64,000 bases of DNA from Echinarachnius parma. Its lineage: Eukaryota; Echinodermata; Echinoidea; Clypeasteroida; Echinarachniidae. Position 1 is the stretch's first letter. Each line of letters starts with the position of its first letter. The notes below the pieces were generated by a model. It saw only the letters and a list, made by a program, of their open reading frames with translations. It searched no databases and was not told where the DNA came from. Both the position numbers and the translations under genes were made by a program. Positions 1 to 11,995 of the stretch are shown here, piece by piece. The stretch covers positions 135,001-199,000 of the forward strand of contig JBAMJV010003796.1 of the NCBI GenBank assembly GCA_037951105.1, in the 5' to 3' direction.

Positions 1-477
1 ATGACAAAGTAACCTGAGGAGAACAAATATAATAATGTATATGGTACAACAGACCTTTTCCATGCATAGAGAGAACATTAGTTTGAATGTCTTCCACAAA
101 TATTGGCGAATTTATTCGCTGAGGCTAGTGAAAATGGCTGCATTAAAGGTAATGTCGGGTACTGGTTTAACTGTGTAAGAATCTTTAGTTATTTTGTATT
201 ATCTTTAAATCATAAAATAATACCTATATAAAAGTATATTGAATATCTATTATTCTATTTGTGCATTTGGAATGTATTAGTTGCATCGGTTTTTACATTT
301 GACAGAATATGTTCTGCTGTTCGAAAAGTTAATGGTTTAGAGAAAATGAATGTCAGGATTATCAATGCTCATGTGTTTTCTGTCCATCAATTAAAAAGAG
401 TTAAGCCAATTGATACGATATTTGTTGTATTAGAGAGTTTAGTATCAGGGTTTGAGACGTATTGCAAATAAGGGCAA
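1..477. other. AT-rich non-coding DNA
   Basis: I see no conserved coding signal, RNA gene or repeat family here. A 70-codon open frame at 259-471 has no recognisable domain and no splice context, and I treat it as chance. Confidence 0.5.
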
Positions 478-890
478 AACCTGAATGGAACTTTTAAAAG
501 ATAAGTATGATGTGTTTAACCTCATGCATGATCTAAGAAGAAAAAAGTAGCAAAACCGCCCCAAACCCGAATTGTACCTTTAAAAGATAAGTATGATGTG
601 TTTTACTTCATGCATGATCTAAGCGGAAAAAAAGCAAAACCCATGCACAAAATCCGAATTGTACCTTTAAAAGATATATAGTATGATGTGTTTAACCTCA
701 TGCATGATCTAAGAAGAAAAAAAGTATCAAAACCGCCCCAAACCTGAATTGTACCTTTAAAAGATATAGTATGATGTGTTTTACATCATGCATGATCTAA
801 GAGGAAAAAAAAGAAGAAGCAAAACCCACAAAACCCGAATTGAACCTTTAAAAGATTTGTAAGAAACAAATAGCAACCCCCCTAACACAG
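478..890. repeat. Tandem repeat, about 88-bp unit, about 5 copies
   Basis: Copies start near 478, 564, 650, 740 and 830. Each contains a CCTTTAAAAGATA block, a GTATGATGTGTTT block, CATGCATGATCTAAG and an A-rich tail followed by CAAAACC. The fifth copy decays after the first third. Copies differ by small indels in the A-rich tail. No known family recognised. Confidence 0.85.
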
Positions 891-2213
891 ACTGCACATT
901 TAAAATAAAAGTATGACTTGCTTTACTTAATCTTGAAGTAGGTTTAACAAAAAAAAAAAAAAAAAAAAAAAACTTGCGAGGGTCTCCCGCTCCTATCGCC
1001 ATTGACCTTGGCACCTTGGTGTTTGCTCAGAAATCACGGCCAAGAAGCATGGGGTTGAAATCTGGAACGAAAAAGATGGAAAAGAAGAAGAAGAAAAAAG
1101 AGGAAGAAGAAGATAAAACTCCACGTGGTCCAAAATTCCCTGTCATAATCTGGTACCTACTTTGGTGGATACTGGATATAGTATTAAAGTGGACCGGCTA
1201 TATACACGTGGGTGTACATGCAGAGAGTCAGCGTGAACATGTGAAGATAAGATAACGCAACTCATTTTTAGAGCTTTCACATTTATATTATGTACATGTA
1301 TATACCTTGTCATTTGGATTATGGTATATAACGGAAGAATGAAATGGTTTTTGAATTTTGTGAATGTCTCCCTACATTATATATCATTTGGGCTAAACCT
1401 ACAAAGACCATCATTATATTCGGGCAAAACTTACATTTGTGAAAATGACATATTTAATTATAAACTAGGATATTATGCATACAATTATGTCAGACATAAT
1501 GTGACATTCTCAATATCGTTCCTCTCATGCCGGCGAATTGGTTTGTATAAAGGTGTCTGTCCGTCCGTTTATTGTCTTTGCGTGCAAATACGGGTAATAC
1601 TATTTTGTGAACATATCAATTTACTTCAGTTGTGTGAATGTATATTAACTCACAGTATAAGCATTTTGCTAGGAAGTAGGCTACAGCTTACCCAAAACTG
1701 AAGGTGAGATTTGGGTTTCCAATAGATATAACGAAATAAACCGGGCCGGGGTGACCATGTGGACATTTGGAAAGCTTCCAGCATCTATCGTGTACTTGAA
1801 ATTGTATGAATCATCGTTAGATTTCTTGTGCAAACATTATATTTGATTTGGAACGTACTCTTATAATCTCAAGTGTTTTTTTTGTTATGAGTCCTCGTAA
1901 TTCAAATAATGTAACTGTATCATGACACAGCCTACTTTGGTTATTTTTTTTTTATTTATATCATTTGAGATCTATTTATATAATTTGATCTCTATTTATA
2001 AATCGTAATTTAGCCCAACGTAATGAAACGACCTAATGAGTACATGTTATGCTAAATATAATTTAATTAATTGTGCGATTTGTGACGATGCCATGACAAG
2101 CATTTGTCCAACCAATTTGAGAGAATACATTTATTCAAATTAACAATTTTCGAAGATTTTCAGAACGTTCAAATTATACTATTTTCATCTCAATTACTGT
2201 ATATAGGGATCTA
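891..2213. other. Non-coding, poly-A tract and purine-rich patch
   Basis: An A run sits at about 950-971 and an AAG/GAA-rich patch at about 1077-1115. Open frames of 93 and 126 codons (974-1255, 1321-1701) have no recognisable domain; the first is driven by the lysine/glutamate-coding AAG tract. No gene called. Confidence 0.45.
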
Positions 2214-2737
2214 TACACAAACAAATTTGCTTGTGAGATAATGAAAAACTGAGTGTCAAATTCGAAAGAGCATTCAATTTTAATGACAGAATAAACTTTA
2301 TTTGATCAAAATCGGTTCAGAAATGGCTGAAATATCCATAAAAATAACCATTTGTAATAATTGTGGGGCCCCGCAATTATTCGATAATTTTGAACCAGCC
2401 GTTAAATAAATTTTTAAAATGCTTCCTCTTTTCAAAAATTTACAAAAGAGGTTTTTAAATAGTTGTTGATTATCTCTCTATCTAATCACAATTTCAACAA
2501 AATATCACATGCACAATATTCTTTTTTAAATGGTTAAAACCGATGAGTTTTAACGGCTCTTTTTGAATGATAACAGATTTTTAACTTATATTAGTTATTA
2601 ATTATTTGTAATTTTGTATTCCTTTCGAGCATGGTGGAGTTATAACTATTATTTTGTAATGTAATGGTGCAGGTTTTGGTTATTAAAATTCAATTTGACC
2701 AAAACTGTACTCTATTTACCAAAGCTCAACTTTCCCT
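2214..2737 (+). mobile_element. TTAA-flanked MITE family A, copy A1 (left end worn)
   Basis: Family A is a non-coding element of about 550-590 bp. Its ends are inverted repeats starting AGGGATAGTTGAGTTTTGGT, flanked by TTAA. Its middle holds a palindrome around GGGGCCCC. This copy keeps the internal blocks (GATAATGAAAAACTGAGTGT, ATCAAAATCGGTTCAGAAA, GAGCATGGTGGAGTTATAAC) and the right end CCCT followed by TTAA at 2738-2741. The left inverted repeat is no longer recognisable. The central palindrome at 2356-2381 is intact apart from one mismatch. TTAA targets and AGGG ends fit Kolobok/T2-type or piggyBac-type MITEs; no transposase is present. Confidence 0.85.
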
Positions 2738-2741
2738 TTAA

Positions 2742-4955
2742 TACCAAGATTTAAAAGCCCATGGCTTGGATTATTATCCTATAGTTACAATTATTTCTTG
2801 AAATATAAAATCTCAACATATAATTTTTTTTATTTTTTAGAAAAGAACTAAGACATCTTTTCCCTCAATGTTAATTATGTACTTGTAGCCACACGTACGT
2901 CATCATGTATACTAACCATAAACCAAATGTAATTGACATAATTGATTTACACTTGATAATTAAGTGTCGTTTAACCGGATTAATGTGAAATAGACTATAA
3001 TAGAGGGACGGTATATAAGAAACGAACGTACCATATTCCCCAAATATAAATGCCGATAAAATATTAACTTTATTATGTAATAGGACGCATGACACGATCA
3101 CGCAGTTGGGTTCAGCATTTCCGAGCTTCTGTTTAACACATTCTCCTCCGAATAATGATATCCCCATACATCAATTACAGTCACTTAATACATTATAATG
3201 TAGCGCACCAGGTTAGTGGGTTAAATGTCGCCGTGCACTCTCGTTATGGCACGATCCGGACTTATAGAATTTATTACTGCGTAAAACAATTATTGACATT
3301 TCGCAGTATGAATTATTTTTAGGCTCATCATCATCATCAGCATGATGAAGTATATGATCATTATTTTTTTTTTATTTTATCAACAAGATGTTTTTTCTGT
3401 ACATTTCTAATTTAACAGCTGGTAGTTGGACCTTAACCCTCTCCCGTCGTTATATTGACTCTCGAGGGTTGCCCAATACCACTTTGAAGTTGAAAAACAA
3501 CTTAATGGGATTATTAGGCCTTCGAAGATCGACCATATATTAATAATTCATTTTATACAATTTTGGGCCAATTGATTTGGTATATTGACCTGTATAATTG
3601 TAACAGTTAGGAACAGTTGGGTAGGACATTGCATAAAGCAAGAAAATAAAACACAAATCAATGGACCCGCCCTTTATTGTGGTTAACTGACTTTATGTTT
3701 TGGGATTTTCAAACTTAAATAAATAAAAAAATTCAAACTTTGTAATATTAGGAACAATTAAACAAATATCTAAATAAAGGTGGTAGTAAACGTTTCTCTT
3801 AGGTTTTAATATAATGACTCAAATCTACTATAATTTCTCTTTCTGATTCCGCTTCTTGCATTTGCGAGAATTCAATAATTGAATCCCTTTTTTTAGATTG
3901 TTTCTACATTACGATTTATTTCGGTGTTGCGAATTTGAGTTGTAGCAAAAACTTGAATGCGCCTTTAAAATCCTCAAGGGTGGAGATGTTTTTTCGTTCT
4001 TGACACATCCCTAGCCCTATTTGCCTTTGCTTAGCTATCGTAAAGGGCGAGTCTAATTCACGCCGTTCACACCTGACTGGAAAGTCGGGGGGACAAGCTG
4101 GGGAAGATGTATATGTATAATGCACTGTAGTTCATGCATTCATGCATCGACACTGCATTACATATGCGGGTTCAATACAAGTATGTGCACTGCGCTGCAT
4201 TGATGTGCAACGAAATTATCATACTGTGGCAAAGACCACCTACATCTATATATATGAAGAATTTTTTATTTTATTTTTTTGTTGCCTTAGGAGACAGTTT
4301 AAATGTGAATTAATATGTCTATACAGACTACCTGCTTATAAAGACCACAGTTGTTTGTCTTTCGTGAGTGGCCTTTATAGAAAGGTCCGACTGTAATATC
4401 ATTATAAGCCTATTTATCTCACAGCCCGAATTAGCGCTGGATTTGACATTCTGAAGCAAATCAATTTTTAAAAGGAGGAACTCCATTTCAAAAACACGTC
4501 AAGCCGGACTTTTTGAATGGTTCCAAGATGATACCCAGAGTTTCTGGTCTTAATGTGAACGCGGTGAAAGTTGCTCACACGCGATCACGCTTTTGGTTAG
4601 TGTGGAGGAGGCTGTTGGATTACGTGCTAATGGCGTCACCATGGTGACAGCTGGTAATATCACGTTTATGATTTATAATCTCAAAATAGCGAAACGTGTG
4701 GTTTTAGGTTAATTCATCTTAAATTCCCATTATTTTACACCCACATGTGTTTGATTTTCGTTATTACAAATCTAAAAACTAATTACTGTCTGTTTTCTAC
4801 GTGGTAAAAGTCACGCAAAATGTGACATGTCTTCTCTAGATGTGACCATGCATCCGTGCTCTGACGTAATCAACTCGATATTAATCCTTATGTTTGTCCA
4901 ATTAACATAAATTGCAAGCACTGCAGGATATATCGTTGAGACAAAGTCGGTGTCG
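2742..4955. other. Non-coding, no recognisable feature
   Basis: AT-rich sequence with short homopolymer tracts and a few CAT triplets near 3325. Open frames are short and have no family features. I see no gene, RNA or transposon end. Confidence 0.5.
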
Positions 4956-4992
<37 letters not shown>

Positions 4993-5023
4993 TATCATCA
5001 TCATCATCATTTTCATCATTACC

Positions 5024-5066
<43 letters not shown>

Positions 5067-5460
5067 AGAAAACCATTACCACTACCACCAGCATCACATC
5101 ACCAACTACCAAAAACACCACCACCACCAACAACAACAACGACAGCACCATCAACTATAAAAAAACAACGACAACATCAGCAGCAACACCAGCAACAAAA
5201 ACAAGACGACGACCACCACCACCAATACCACCATCAACACCACCACCATTACTACCACCATCACCACCACATGCACAACCCACCTCTACCCATGGGCGTC
5301 GATACTTACGTAATACCCATTCATCAGGGGGGATGGATGAATGGATCATCCCCCCCTGATCAATGGGTATCAATGACAGATCGACGCCCGTGCCTCTACC
5401 ACTACCACCACCACCACCACCACCACCATAACTACCAGCACCACCGCCATTCAATGACCC
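4956..5460. repeat. CAT microsatellite grading into CAC/CAA-rich triplet DNA
   Basis: A nearly pure CAT run fills 4956-5066. It is followed by ACC/CAA/CAC-rich DNA to 5460, broken at 5291-5392 by a hairpin element. All six-frame open frames here are homopolymers of His, Ser or Met and are repeat artefacts. Confidence 0.95.
5291..5392. mobile_element. 102-bp hairpin MITE, hAT-like, copy 1
   Basis: The ends are inverted repeats CATGGGCGTCGAT and its complement-reversed partner (one mismatch). The whole element folds on itself: a TACCCATT...CAGGGGGGAT arm on the left pairs with ATCCCCCCTGAT...AATGGGTA on the right. It is flanked by an 8-bp direct duplication CCTCTACC (5283-5290 and 5393-5400). 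Eight-base target duplications are typical of hAT elements. A second copy lies at 39696-39796. Confidence 0.88.
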
Positions 5461-6000
5461 CCCCAAAAAAAAACATTCCCTAAAAAAAGAAGGAACACAC
5501 ACGGTCTACATACAATGTCATGGCCATTATGCATCATCCATCCCTCTGCCACATCTCTGCCCTCAAAATTAATACGACACACAGTTGTACAAATCATGCC
5601 CACATTCTAGTCATGCTATTATTAGTTATGATTTTACCGTTTGATTCTCTTTATATTTTCAAAATAATGTATCCTTAAAATAATTGCACTATCAAATCAA
5701 CGAATTATTACGATTTATAAAACTGTTTTATTCTATCGCTCTCGCTACCTATATCTTAAAGTAAACAAAAACAAACGACGGTGATATTAATTTCTATCGG
5801 TGTCAACGAATGGGTAAATCGACTAGCTTACACACGGCAGCATGGGATGCCGATAACGCAGATATTCAACAGAAATAGTTTTTTTTCTTCAAATAGAAAA
5901 ATATATATTTGATATTACATAGATACATTTGAATAACTTATTAAATCATGCGGATAGAACTGTGGAAAGGTATTCCACCAGTAAACAGGTGTATGAGTGT
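5461..6000. other. Non-coding, no recognisable feature
   Basis: AT-rich DNA. Its end (from about 5953) contains a short piece, GGAAAGGTATTCCACCAGT, that matches the start of the tandem units at 6680 and 7158. Confidence 0.5.
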
Positions 6001-6184
6001 CGCAATACCAACAGTCCTTTCCAGGACTATCCCAACAGTCCTTTTTAGGGCTTACCTAGAAAGAATACCAACAGTCCTTTTCAGGACTACACCAACAGTC
6101 TTTTTCAGGACTACACCAACAGTCCTTTCTAAGACTACCAACAGTCATTTCTAGGACTACCATAGTCCTTTTCAGGACTCACCA
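6001..6184. repeat. Minisatellite of short hairpin units (AGTCC..GGACT)
   Basis: About seven units of roughly 24-28 bp, each with ACCAACAGTCCTTTT followed by AGGACTAC. AGTCC and GGACT within each unit can pair, so the array is a row of small hairpins. Units vary mainly in the pyrimidine loop. Confidence 0.85.
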
Positions 6185-6226
6185 ATCCTCCCCTCTCACA
6201 TGGTGCATCCGCAAACCACGCGTATT

Positions 6227-6669
6227 AGAATAAACTTTATTTTATCAAAATCGGTTCAGAAACGGCTGAAATATCCATAAGTATATTTTTATTCAAAAGA
6301 TTCTTCACCGGTAATCACCGGGGATATTTAGACTTTTTAGAAAAAAAATAAAAATGCTTAAAGACTACTTGGAAAAAAATCTGAATATGTTTTTAAAAAG
6401 TCGTTGATGATATCTCTATTGAATCATTATTTTAACAAAACATTAAATGCACAATTTTGTATGAAAAATGGCTAAAACCAGTGATTTTTTTTAAATAGCG
6501 CCCTCTTGAGTTGTAACGGCTCTTTTTAAAATGATAACGGGGGTTTTACTTAGTCGTTTGTAATTGTGTATACTTTTCGAGCATGGTGAAATTATAACTA
6601 TTACTTTGTACCGTAATGGTGCAGGTTTTGGTTGCTAAAGTTAAGTTTGACCAATACTCAACTATCCCT
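6227..6669 (+). mobile_element. MITE family A, copy A2 (5' truncated)
   Basis: Starts inside the family at AGAATAAACTTTAT and runs to the right terminal repeat ACTCAACTATCCCT at 6669. The following bases are TTATAA, so the TTAA target site is not exact. The usual GGGGCCCC centre is replaced by a CACCGGTAATCACCGGGG patch. An old, degraded copy. Confidence 0.8.
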
Positions 6670-6679
6670 TTATAAATGT

Positions 6680-7412
6680 GGATGGAAAGGTATTCTACCA
6701 GTGAGTAACAGTGCATGAGTGTTGTGATTCAGGAAGTCATTCACAAACTTGTTTACGCACTGCATTTCCTGACGGAACCTTGACGCAAATACGCGGGACA
6801 CTGCATGACGCACACAACAGGGAGTTGGTGGTATAGGGGCTTTGGGGCTGCAGCCCCCCCCCCCCCCCCCCCCCCCCATTTAAATTCAAATTAAGTTCAA
6901 AGGCATACATTGAAATTAAATATCTCGCTAAACAAACGGATGGAAAAGCTAGAGGATTCCAATATTGAATAGTTGTTTACGCGCTGCATTATTTTCCTGA
7001 CGAAATCACGAGTACGCAAATTATACGCGGCCTACTGCAAGGCGTACAGAATAGAGGGGTAGGGGCTTGGGCGCTGCAGTCACCCCCAATTTGATTTAAA
7101 AATTAACATGTTATTTTGTATAATGGTTAGAGAATTGAAATAACTCGCTGAACAAGCGGATGGAAAGGTATTCCGCCAGCGAATAGGTGCACGAGTGTTG
7201 TGATTCAGGAAGTCATTGACAAACTTGTTTACGCGCTGCATTTCCTGACGGAACTTTGACGCAAATACGCGGGTCACTGCATGACGCACACAACAGGGAG
7301 TAGGGGTATAGGGGCTTTGGGGTTGCATTTCCTGACGGAAATGTGACGCAAATACGCGGGTCACTATATACTGGCGCACAAATTAGGTGGTATATAGGGG
7401 CTTTGGGATGCG
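6680..7412. repeat. Tandem repeat, about 220-260 bp units, 3-4 copies
   Basis: Units start with GGATGGAAA at 6680, 6938 and 7158. They share GTTTACGC.CTGCATTT.CCTGACG, ACGCAAATACGCGGG and GGGGCTT.GGG.TGCA blocks. A partial fourth copy starts near 7325 at CATTTCCTGACGG. A poly-C run (about 6854-6877) interrupts the first unit. No known family recognised. Confidence 0.8.
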
Positions 7413-8309
7413 ACCTCCCCGACGTAGATTCAAATTTAGCAGGAAAGGTTACAATCATTGCTATACCCTTTTATGAAGCGACAATTAAATTGATGATTGC
7501 ATGTGTTGGAATACAACAAATTTGTTTAAATGTACACACAACTCCCAACGTTTCTTGCACGCCACGTACCCCAAAGGCTCGCCAAGTTTGCTCCCCAAGT
7601 TCTTTTTCCCTATCGTGCAACAGATGCGACAGCTTTATCGGTGATATTATAGGCCTTAATAGGATATGATATGTACCGAACTGATGAGAATTTTCGTATT
7701 ATTAAAGCAAATAAACAAGTCAATTCAAAGCAGGATGGACAACCGTTTTTTTTATTATTTTGGCCGCTATTTTGAGAACTGGGCATGACCAGCTTGCGTA
7801 ACATTGGCAGGCGAAACTGATTAACCCACTCACTCCGAGAGATTAGAATGTCCACACAGTCTGTACACAGTGGATAAGGTTTCCGTCTAGCCAACTGGTT
7901 AAAAATTATATAAAGAGAAAGAGGAAAAGAAATAGATTAGAGAGAGAGAGGATGAGAGAGGTTCACGGAGATTAGCTTAATCGTTTTGACGTCACGAACA
8001 TAATAACGATCACCACGTGAGTTTCCGAATTTCGCCGAAAGGACGAACTTTGCCGGTTTCGCTATCCGTTAATTACTGTTTAATTAGTCGAATTTTGTTT
8101 ACAAAATTGACCAGCTGAAAACGCAAAACGAAGGAAGTAAATGAGTTAACAAGGTGACTGTGGCAACCATTATTTTGTGTTCGACTTTCTTTTCATGTTC
8201 ATAATTATGATGGAAGAAAATCTCCCATTTTTGTTTTCTCATAGGCATAATAAGGTCGTACGTATCTACAGTATATGTGTGGTTTAAAAATCATATTGTC
8301 CACTATCCG
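7413..8309. other. Non-coding; isolated CRE and E-box motifs
   Basis: A GA-rich stretch lies at 7915-7960. A TGACGTCA palindrome (CRE type) sits near 7988 and CACGTG near 8013. Their spacing is suggestive of regulatory DNA, but no transcript start or coding exon is visible next to them. Confidence 0.35.
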
Positions 8310-8385
8310 ATAAACACAGCCTATGGGTTTGAACCCGGGTCGATTTGTGTGAAGAACTGACCACCAGAACACCTCATGAGATTGC
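8310..8385 (-). repeat. tRNA-like promoter remnant (possible SINE head)
   Basis: On the minus strand an A-box-like GTTCTGGTGGTCAGT precedes a B-box-like CGGGTTCAAACCC (plus-strand 8325-8337). No full cloverleaf can be drawn, so this is not a functional tRNA gene. A tRNA-derived SINE fragment is the likeliest reading; chance remains possible. Confidence 0.3.
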
Positions 8386-8439
8386 ATTTTAAAGACCATC
8401 GGGCGTGGGGATGCTACACCGCAAGTCGCCATTTTGAAC

Positions 8440-8740
8440 TATATTGGCAGGTTTGCGCGCACTGCACAAATCACTGATTGAGTGTGTATTACGCACCGTG
8501 CGCAATGCGTTCGCAAGATGGCACCGCGCGTCTGATTTACGATAATCCTAACTACCTTCAAGCTTCTACAAGTATTCAGGTCTCTGATTGGCTTGTTGTT
8601 TGGAACACGTCAGCCAATCACGTCAGCCAATTGTAGCTGCACCCACCGACGTGCACGGGACCATGAAAGAAATAGAAGAACACGAAATGGAAATGGCAGA
8701 CGAACAGTCATTGACTTTTCTTGATGATAGAGAATATTGA
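8440..8740 (+). promoter_or_regulatory. Promoter-like CpG-containing patch with CCAAT boxes
   Basis: GC- and CpG-richer than its surroundings. It has GTGCGCAATGCG (NRF-1-like), CAAGATGGC (YY1-like), and inverted CCAAT boxes near 8586, where GATTGGC occurs, plus two direct CCAAT copies near 8614 and 8628. A 25-codon open frame starts at ATG 8663 and reads a charged peptide to TGA at 8738. No spliced downstream exon is recognised, so the driven transcript is unknown. Inference only. Confidence 0.35.
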
Positions 8741-8899
8741 TGAAATGATGATTTTGTAAAAGCGATCAGTAAGAATTGCAGCATAAAGCTCGTCTATTTA
8801 CACAGCAACGCGAGCTACACAATGGTGAGAAAATGTACAAATGAATTGAGCACAAAAGGAAAACACACCCTTATTCGTTTCCGGAAAATGTAGTTTCTT

Positions 8900-9290
8900 T
8901 GACACGCAAGAAAACAGTGTAATGTGATATTGTTGGACACGGATATATGTATAAACAAAACATGTATACGGACTCGCAAAACACCCGCCTATAGTTCATA
9001 CATACACACGTACACAAACACAACACACGCACACCCATACAAAACCTGTACACCCACGAAAAAAACACACAAACACATACATAAGAAAAGACAACATGAA
9101 AACGTAAACAAATGGAAATAATAATATTATAAAGAAATAACATGAACGTAAATTCTAAGATTTAAAAAAAAAAAAAAAAAAAAAGTGACACCAACCAATG
9201 AAACCCCAACAACACAATGCAGATGTAACAATGAGAAGCAGTAGGAACTAGGAAGAACAGGAACACTGTCAGAAAACACCTGACATCTGA
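8900..9290. other. CA-rich low-complexity DNA and poly-A tract
   Basis: CACA/ACAC-rich sequence fills about 8990-9085, and an A run sits at about 9164-9184. Open frames on both strands here are repeat-driven. No gene. Confidence 0.7.
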
Positions 9291-9296
9291 ATTGAT

Positions 9297-9752
9297 CGAA
9301 AACCGGTCTATTACATAAGTAAGTCAGGTGACCTCAAACCTTCTTTCTGTTGTTCTTATTGTTTCTTTGCAGTTATTTTCGTTTCTTTCAAAAATTATAT
9401 TTCAAAATCAAAGGAATGACAGAAAAACAACTCATCCTATTAAAGAAACAGCAAATTCAACAAAGACGTTTGATCGAAAACAAATGAAACAATAAGAACA
9501 ACAGGAAGGTCTAAAGGCACCTGACTTCCGAATTTTTCAACGAAACAATATAAAGAAGGTACATGTATTACCAAACTAGTATGATTATAGAAAGCAAAGA
9601 AAGAACAGGAACAACAAATAAATACAACTTACCGACAAGAACTACCAAGATAGAGAAAATAAAAGAAACAATAAAAACAACAGGAAAAAGGTTTGCAGGC
9701 ACCTGACTTCCGGTGCAAAGGTTAATTCTAGACCAGTTTCGACCGGTTCTTA
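9297..9752. mobile_element. Foldback-type repeat with about 75-bp inverted arms
   Basis: The left arm (about 9299-9372: ACCGGTCT, AAGTCAGGTG, CCTTCTTTCTGTTGTTCTTA, TTGTTTCTTTG) is repeated in inverse orientation at about 9664-9749. An extra direct copy of the right arm lies at 9481-9532, and part of the motif also appears near 9250-9290. No clear target duplication. The arrangement fits a foldback element or an inverted minisatellite. Confidence 0.6.
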
Positions 9753-9886
9753 ATGACAAATTGTGTCTTGGTGAGAGAGAGAAAAAAACTAGCTTAGTGG
9801 GTGAGAAGTGAAAGGTATCCCTGCAGAGAAAAGGCGACCGATATTTCAAAAAGCAATATTTAATTCAATATTTTCAACAAAAACAG

Positions 9887-10235
9887 AACACCCTGCATAC
9901 ATTGTGAATACACTGTGTACACAATATGATTTTTGTCCATGATGTGTTATTCCAATTCTTCCAAATACATGGTTGAACACGCTGTAAAAACAATGTGGAC
10001 ACACTATGAACACATTGTGAACACACTGTGAACACATTGTGGACACCATGTGACTACACTGTAAACACACTGTGAACACACTGTGGACACCAGGCGACTA
10101 CACTGTGACCACACTGTGATACACAGTGTGAGCACAGTGTGAGTAAACTGTAAACATATTGTGAACATACTATAAGGACATTATAAACACAATGTGAACA
10201 CACTGTGAGCACTCTGTAAGAGCACTTTGTAATAC
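9887..10235. repeat. Satellite of ACACTGTGAAC-type short units, locus 1
   Basis: Repeated ACACTGTGAAC / ACATTGTGGAC units of about 10-12 bp. CACTGTG and CACAGTG are reverse complements of one another, so the motif pairs with neighbouring inverted units. Related arrays lie at 34833-35047 and 35740-35955. Confidence 0.88.
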
Positions 10236-10929
10236 ACGTTATGAGCAGAATAGAAGAGGGACCGGTATTTTAAAAATATATATATATTTCATTACAATTT
10301 CTCACTAAAAACATAAAGAACACAATTATATATTTGCTCCTAATTGCTCCGTTTCATTTATTCAATTAATTTTCCACAATTATTTGCTCCAAATTGCTCA
10401 GTAATTCATTTATTCAATTAATTTTCCGATCATTTCCCTTATTTTTCGATAATTCTCCCTTAACAATTAAGTATTATGGCGTAAATTTAATTTTGAATGA
10501 ATGCCAACATTGCGAAACAACACCAACCATATCATATATTTTTAAAATTTAATTTATGTCGAAGCTGCAACACTTGTTTGTTTGTTCGATGTTTAGTTTT
10601 ATTTCTGTCCCTTTTTTGGTCGATTCCTCTCACTTTTCCTCTAATAAGTCGATTTATTTCGGAGCTCGGTGGGTACGTAGGAGCATTGGTCTAGCAAACT
10701 GGAGGTCTCGGATTCGATTCTCGGCCAAACCCAGCGTTATTTCCTCAATTTAATTTACTAGTATTCACAATTTGATTTATGTACAAGACGAGCGATATAA
10801 GCGTTGCAAAGTTAACTGACAGAGACATGAGATGAAGACCACTATTTTGAAAAAAAATATTAAAAAAGCATTTTTCGAAAAAGAAAGAGAAAACAAACGA
10901 AATTTCAAATTGAAACATATCCTAATATA
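10236..10929. other. Non-coding between arrays
   Basis: AT-rich. Two short near-duplicate blocks (AATTGCTC..TTTATTCAATTAATTTTCC) lie near 10340 and 10395. A tRNA-like segment at 10665-10740 is listed separately. Nothing else recognised. Confidence 0.5.
10665..10740 (+). repeat. tRNA-derived SINE-like segment
   Basis: A tRNA-like order is visible: TGGGTACGTAGGAGC (A-box region), TCTAGCAAACTGGA (anticodon-arm-like) and GGATTCGATTC (B box, 10710-10720). The acceptor arms do not pair well, which argues against a working tRNA and for a SINE head or tRNA pseudogene. Confidence 0.4.
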
Positions 10930-11995
10930 GAATAGAGTGAATAACAATTATATTACTTTCATTTTATGTAGGCACGAATTAAACACAACGTAGAAACGGT
11001 ACCTGAATTTGAACACAACGTTGATAACGAATGGGAAATCAAAACGTCTGTAAAATAAAAGCTGAACCTCACAATTTGTCACACACTCTTGGTATGTCAT
11101 TACGGTAAAAGTATGATCACTACTGTCATATTTGGGGTATTTGGTAAATCCAGTTGGCGTGAACAAGGGATTAACGTGGATGACTATTACCTCACTTTCA
11201 TTCGATATAAGACTCAAATAAACAAGTACGTAAAAAGACGAATACCTTTATAATTCAACACAACTTAGTACTATAACAGTGAACGTAAAGCTAGGAATCA
11301 AAGTAAGACACCCGTAAAATGCCCGATTATAAAAGCTGAACCTCCCAATCAGCCACACACTCTTGGAATGTCATGATGATACAAATATGATCCTAACTGT
11401 CATTATCAGGGTACATGTATTTGGTAAATCCAGCTGGCGTGAACAAGGGTTTAACATGGTTGCTACTAGTACAGTTGTAATGTTTTAAATCCGTATCGAC
11501 TTTCGCAATGGTGTCAGTTTATTTCACAATATTTTCTTATTAATAAAGCGTATCATCATTATGTTCCGTTATCCTGTTACGATAAGACAACGTACTGTTC
11601 TGTCTAACATCACTTTCATTTATATATAGACTCGAATAGGAACAAAAAATACTAACGAGGGATTCATTTCCACAACTTAGTACGCTAAAAAAGTGAATGA
11701 ATGAAGTAAATCACATTGTAAAACACCCGATTATTAAAGCTGCACCTCACATGACACACGCTCTTAGAATGTCGTAATGATAAAAGTATGATCCCCACTG
11801 TCATTTTCTGGGTATCTGATAAATCCAGTTGGCGTGAACAAGGGATTAACATGGCTGACTATTACTTCACTTTCATTTTATAAAGACTCAAATAAAAAAG
11901 TATGTAAAAACACTAATTGAATTCAACACGACTTCGTACTATAATACAAGTGAACGAATGGAAAAGATGAACCTCACGTTTGGTATTTGGTATTT
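10930..11995. repeat. Satellite with 260-400 bp spacing, left part
   Basis: The marker block TAAATCCAG.TGGCGTGAACAA recurs near 11143, 11421 and 11817. Around it are recurring blocks: CACACTCTTGGAATGTCAT, GATAAAAGTATGATC, TCACTTTCATTTTATA and AACACAACTTAGTACTATAA. The same satellite continues at 14873-16176, so the foldback element between them is an insertion. Confidence 0.85.

Noticed and set aside
974-1255. 93-codon frame with a Lys/Glu run
   Set aside because: Driven by an AAG/GAA tract; no domain, no splice or promoter signal.
4888-5502. Long open frames of His, Ser or Met on both strands
   Set aside because: They are translations of the CAT/CAN microsatellite in every frame, with no other domain.
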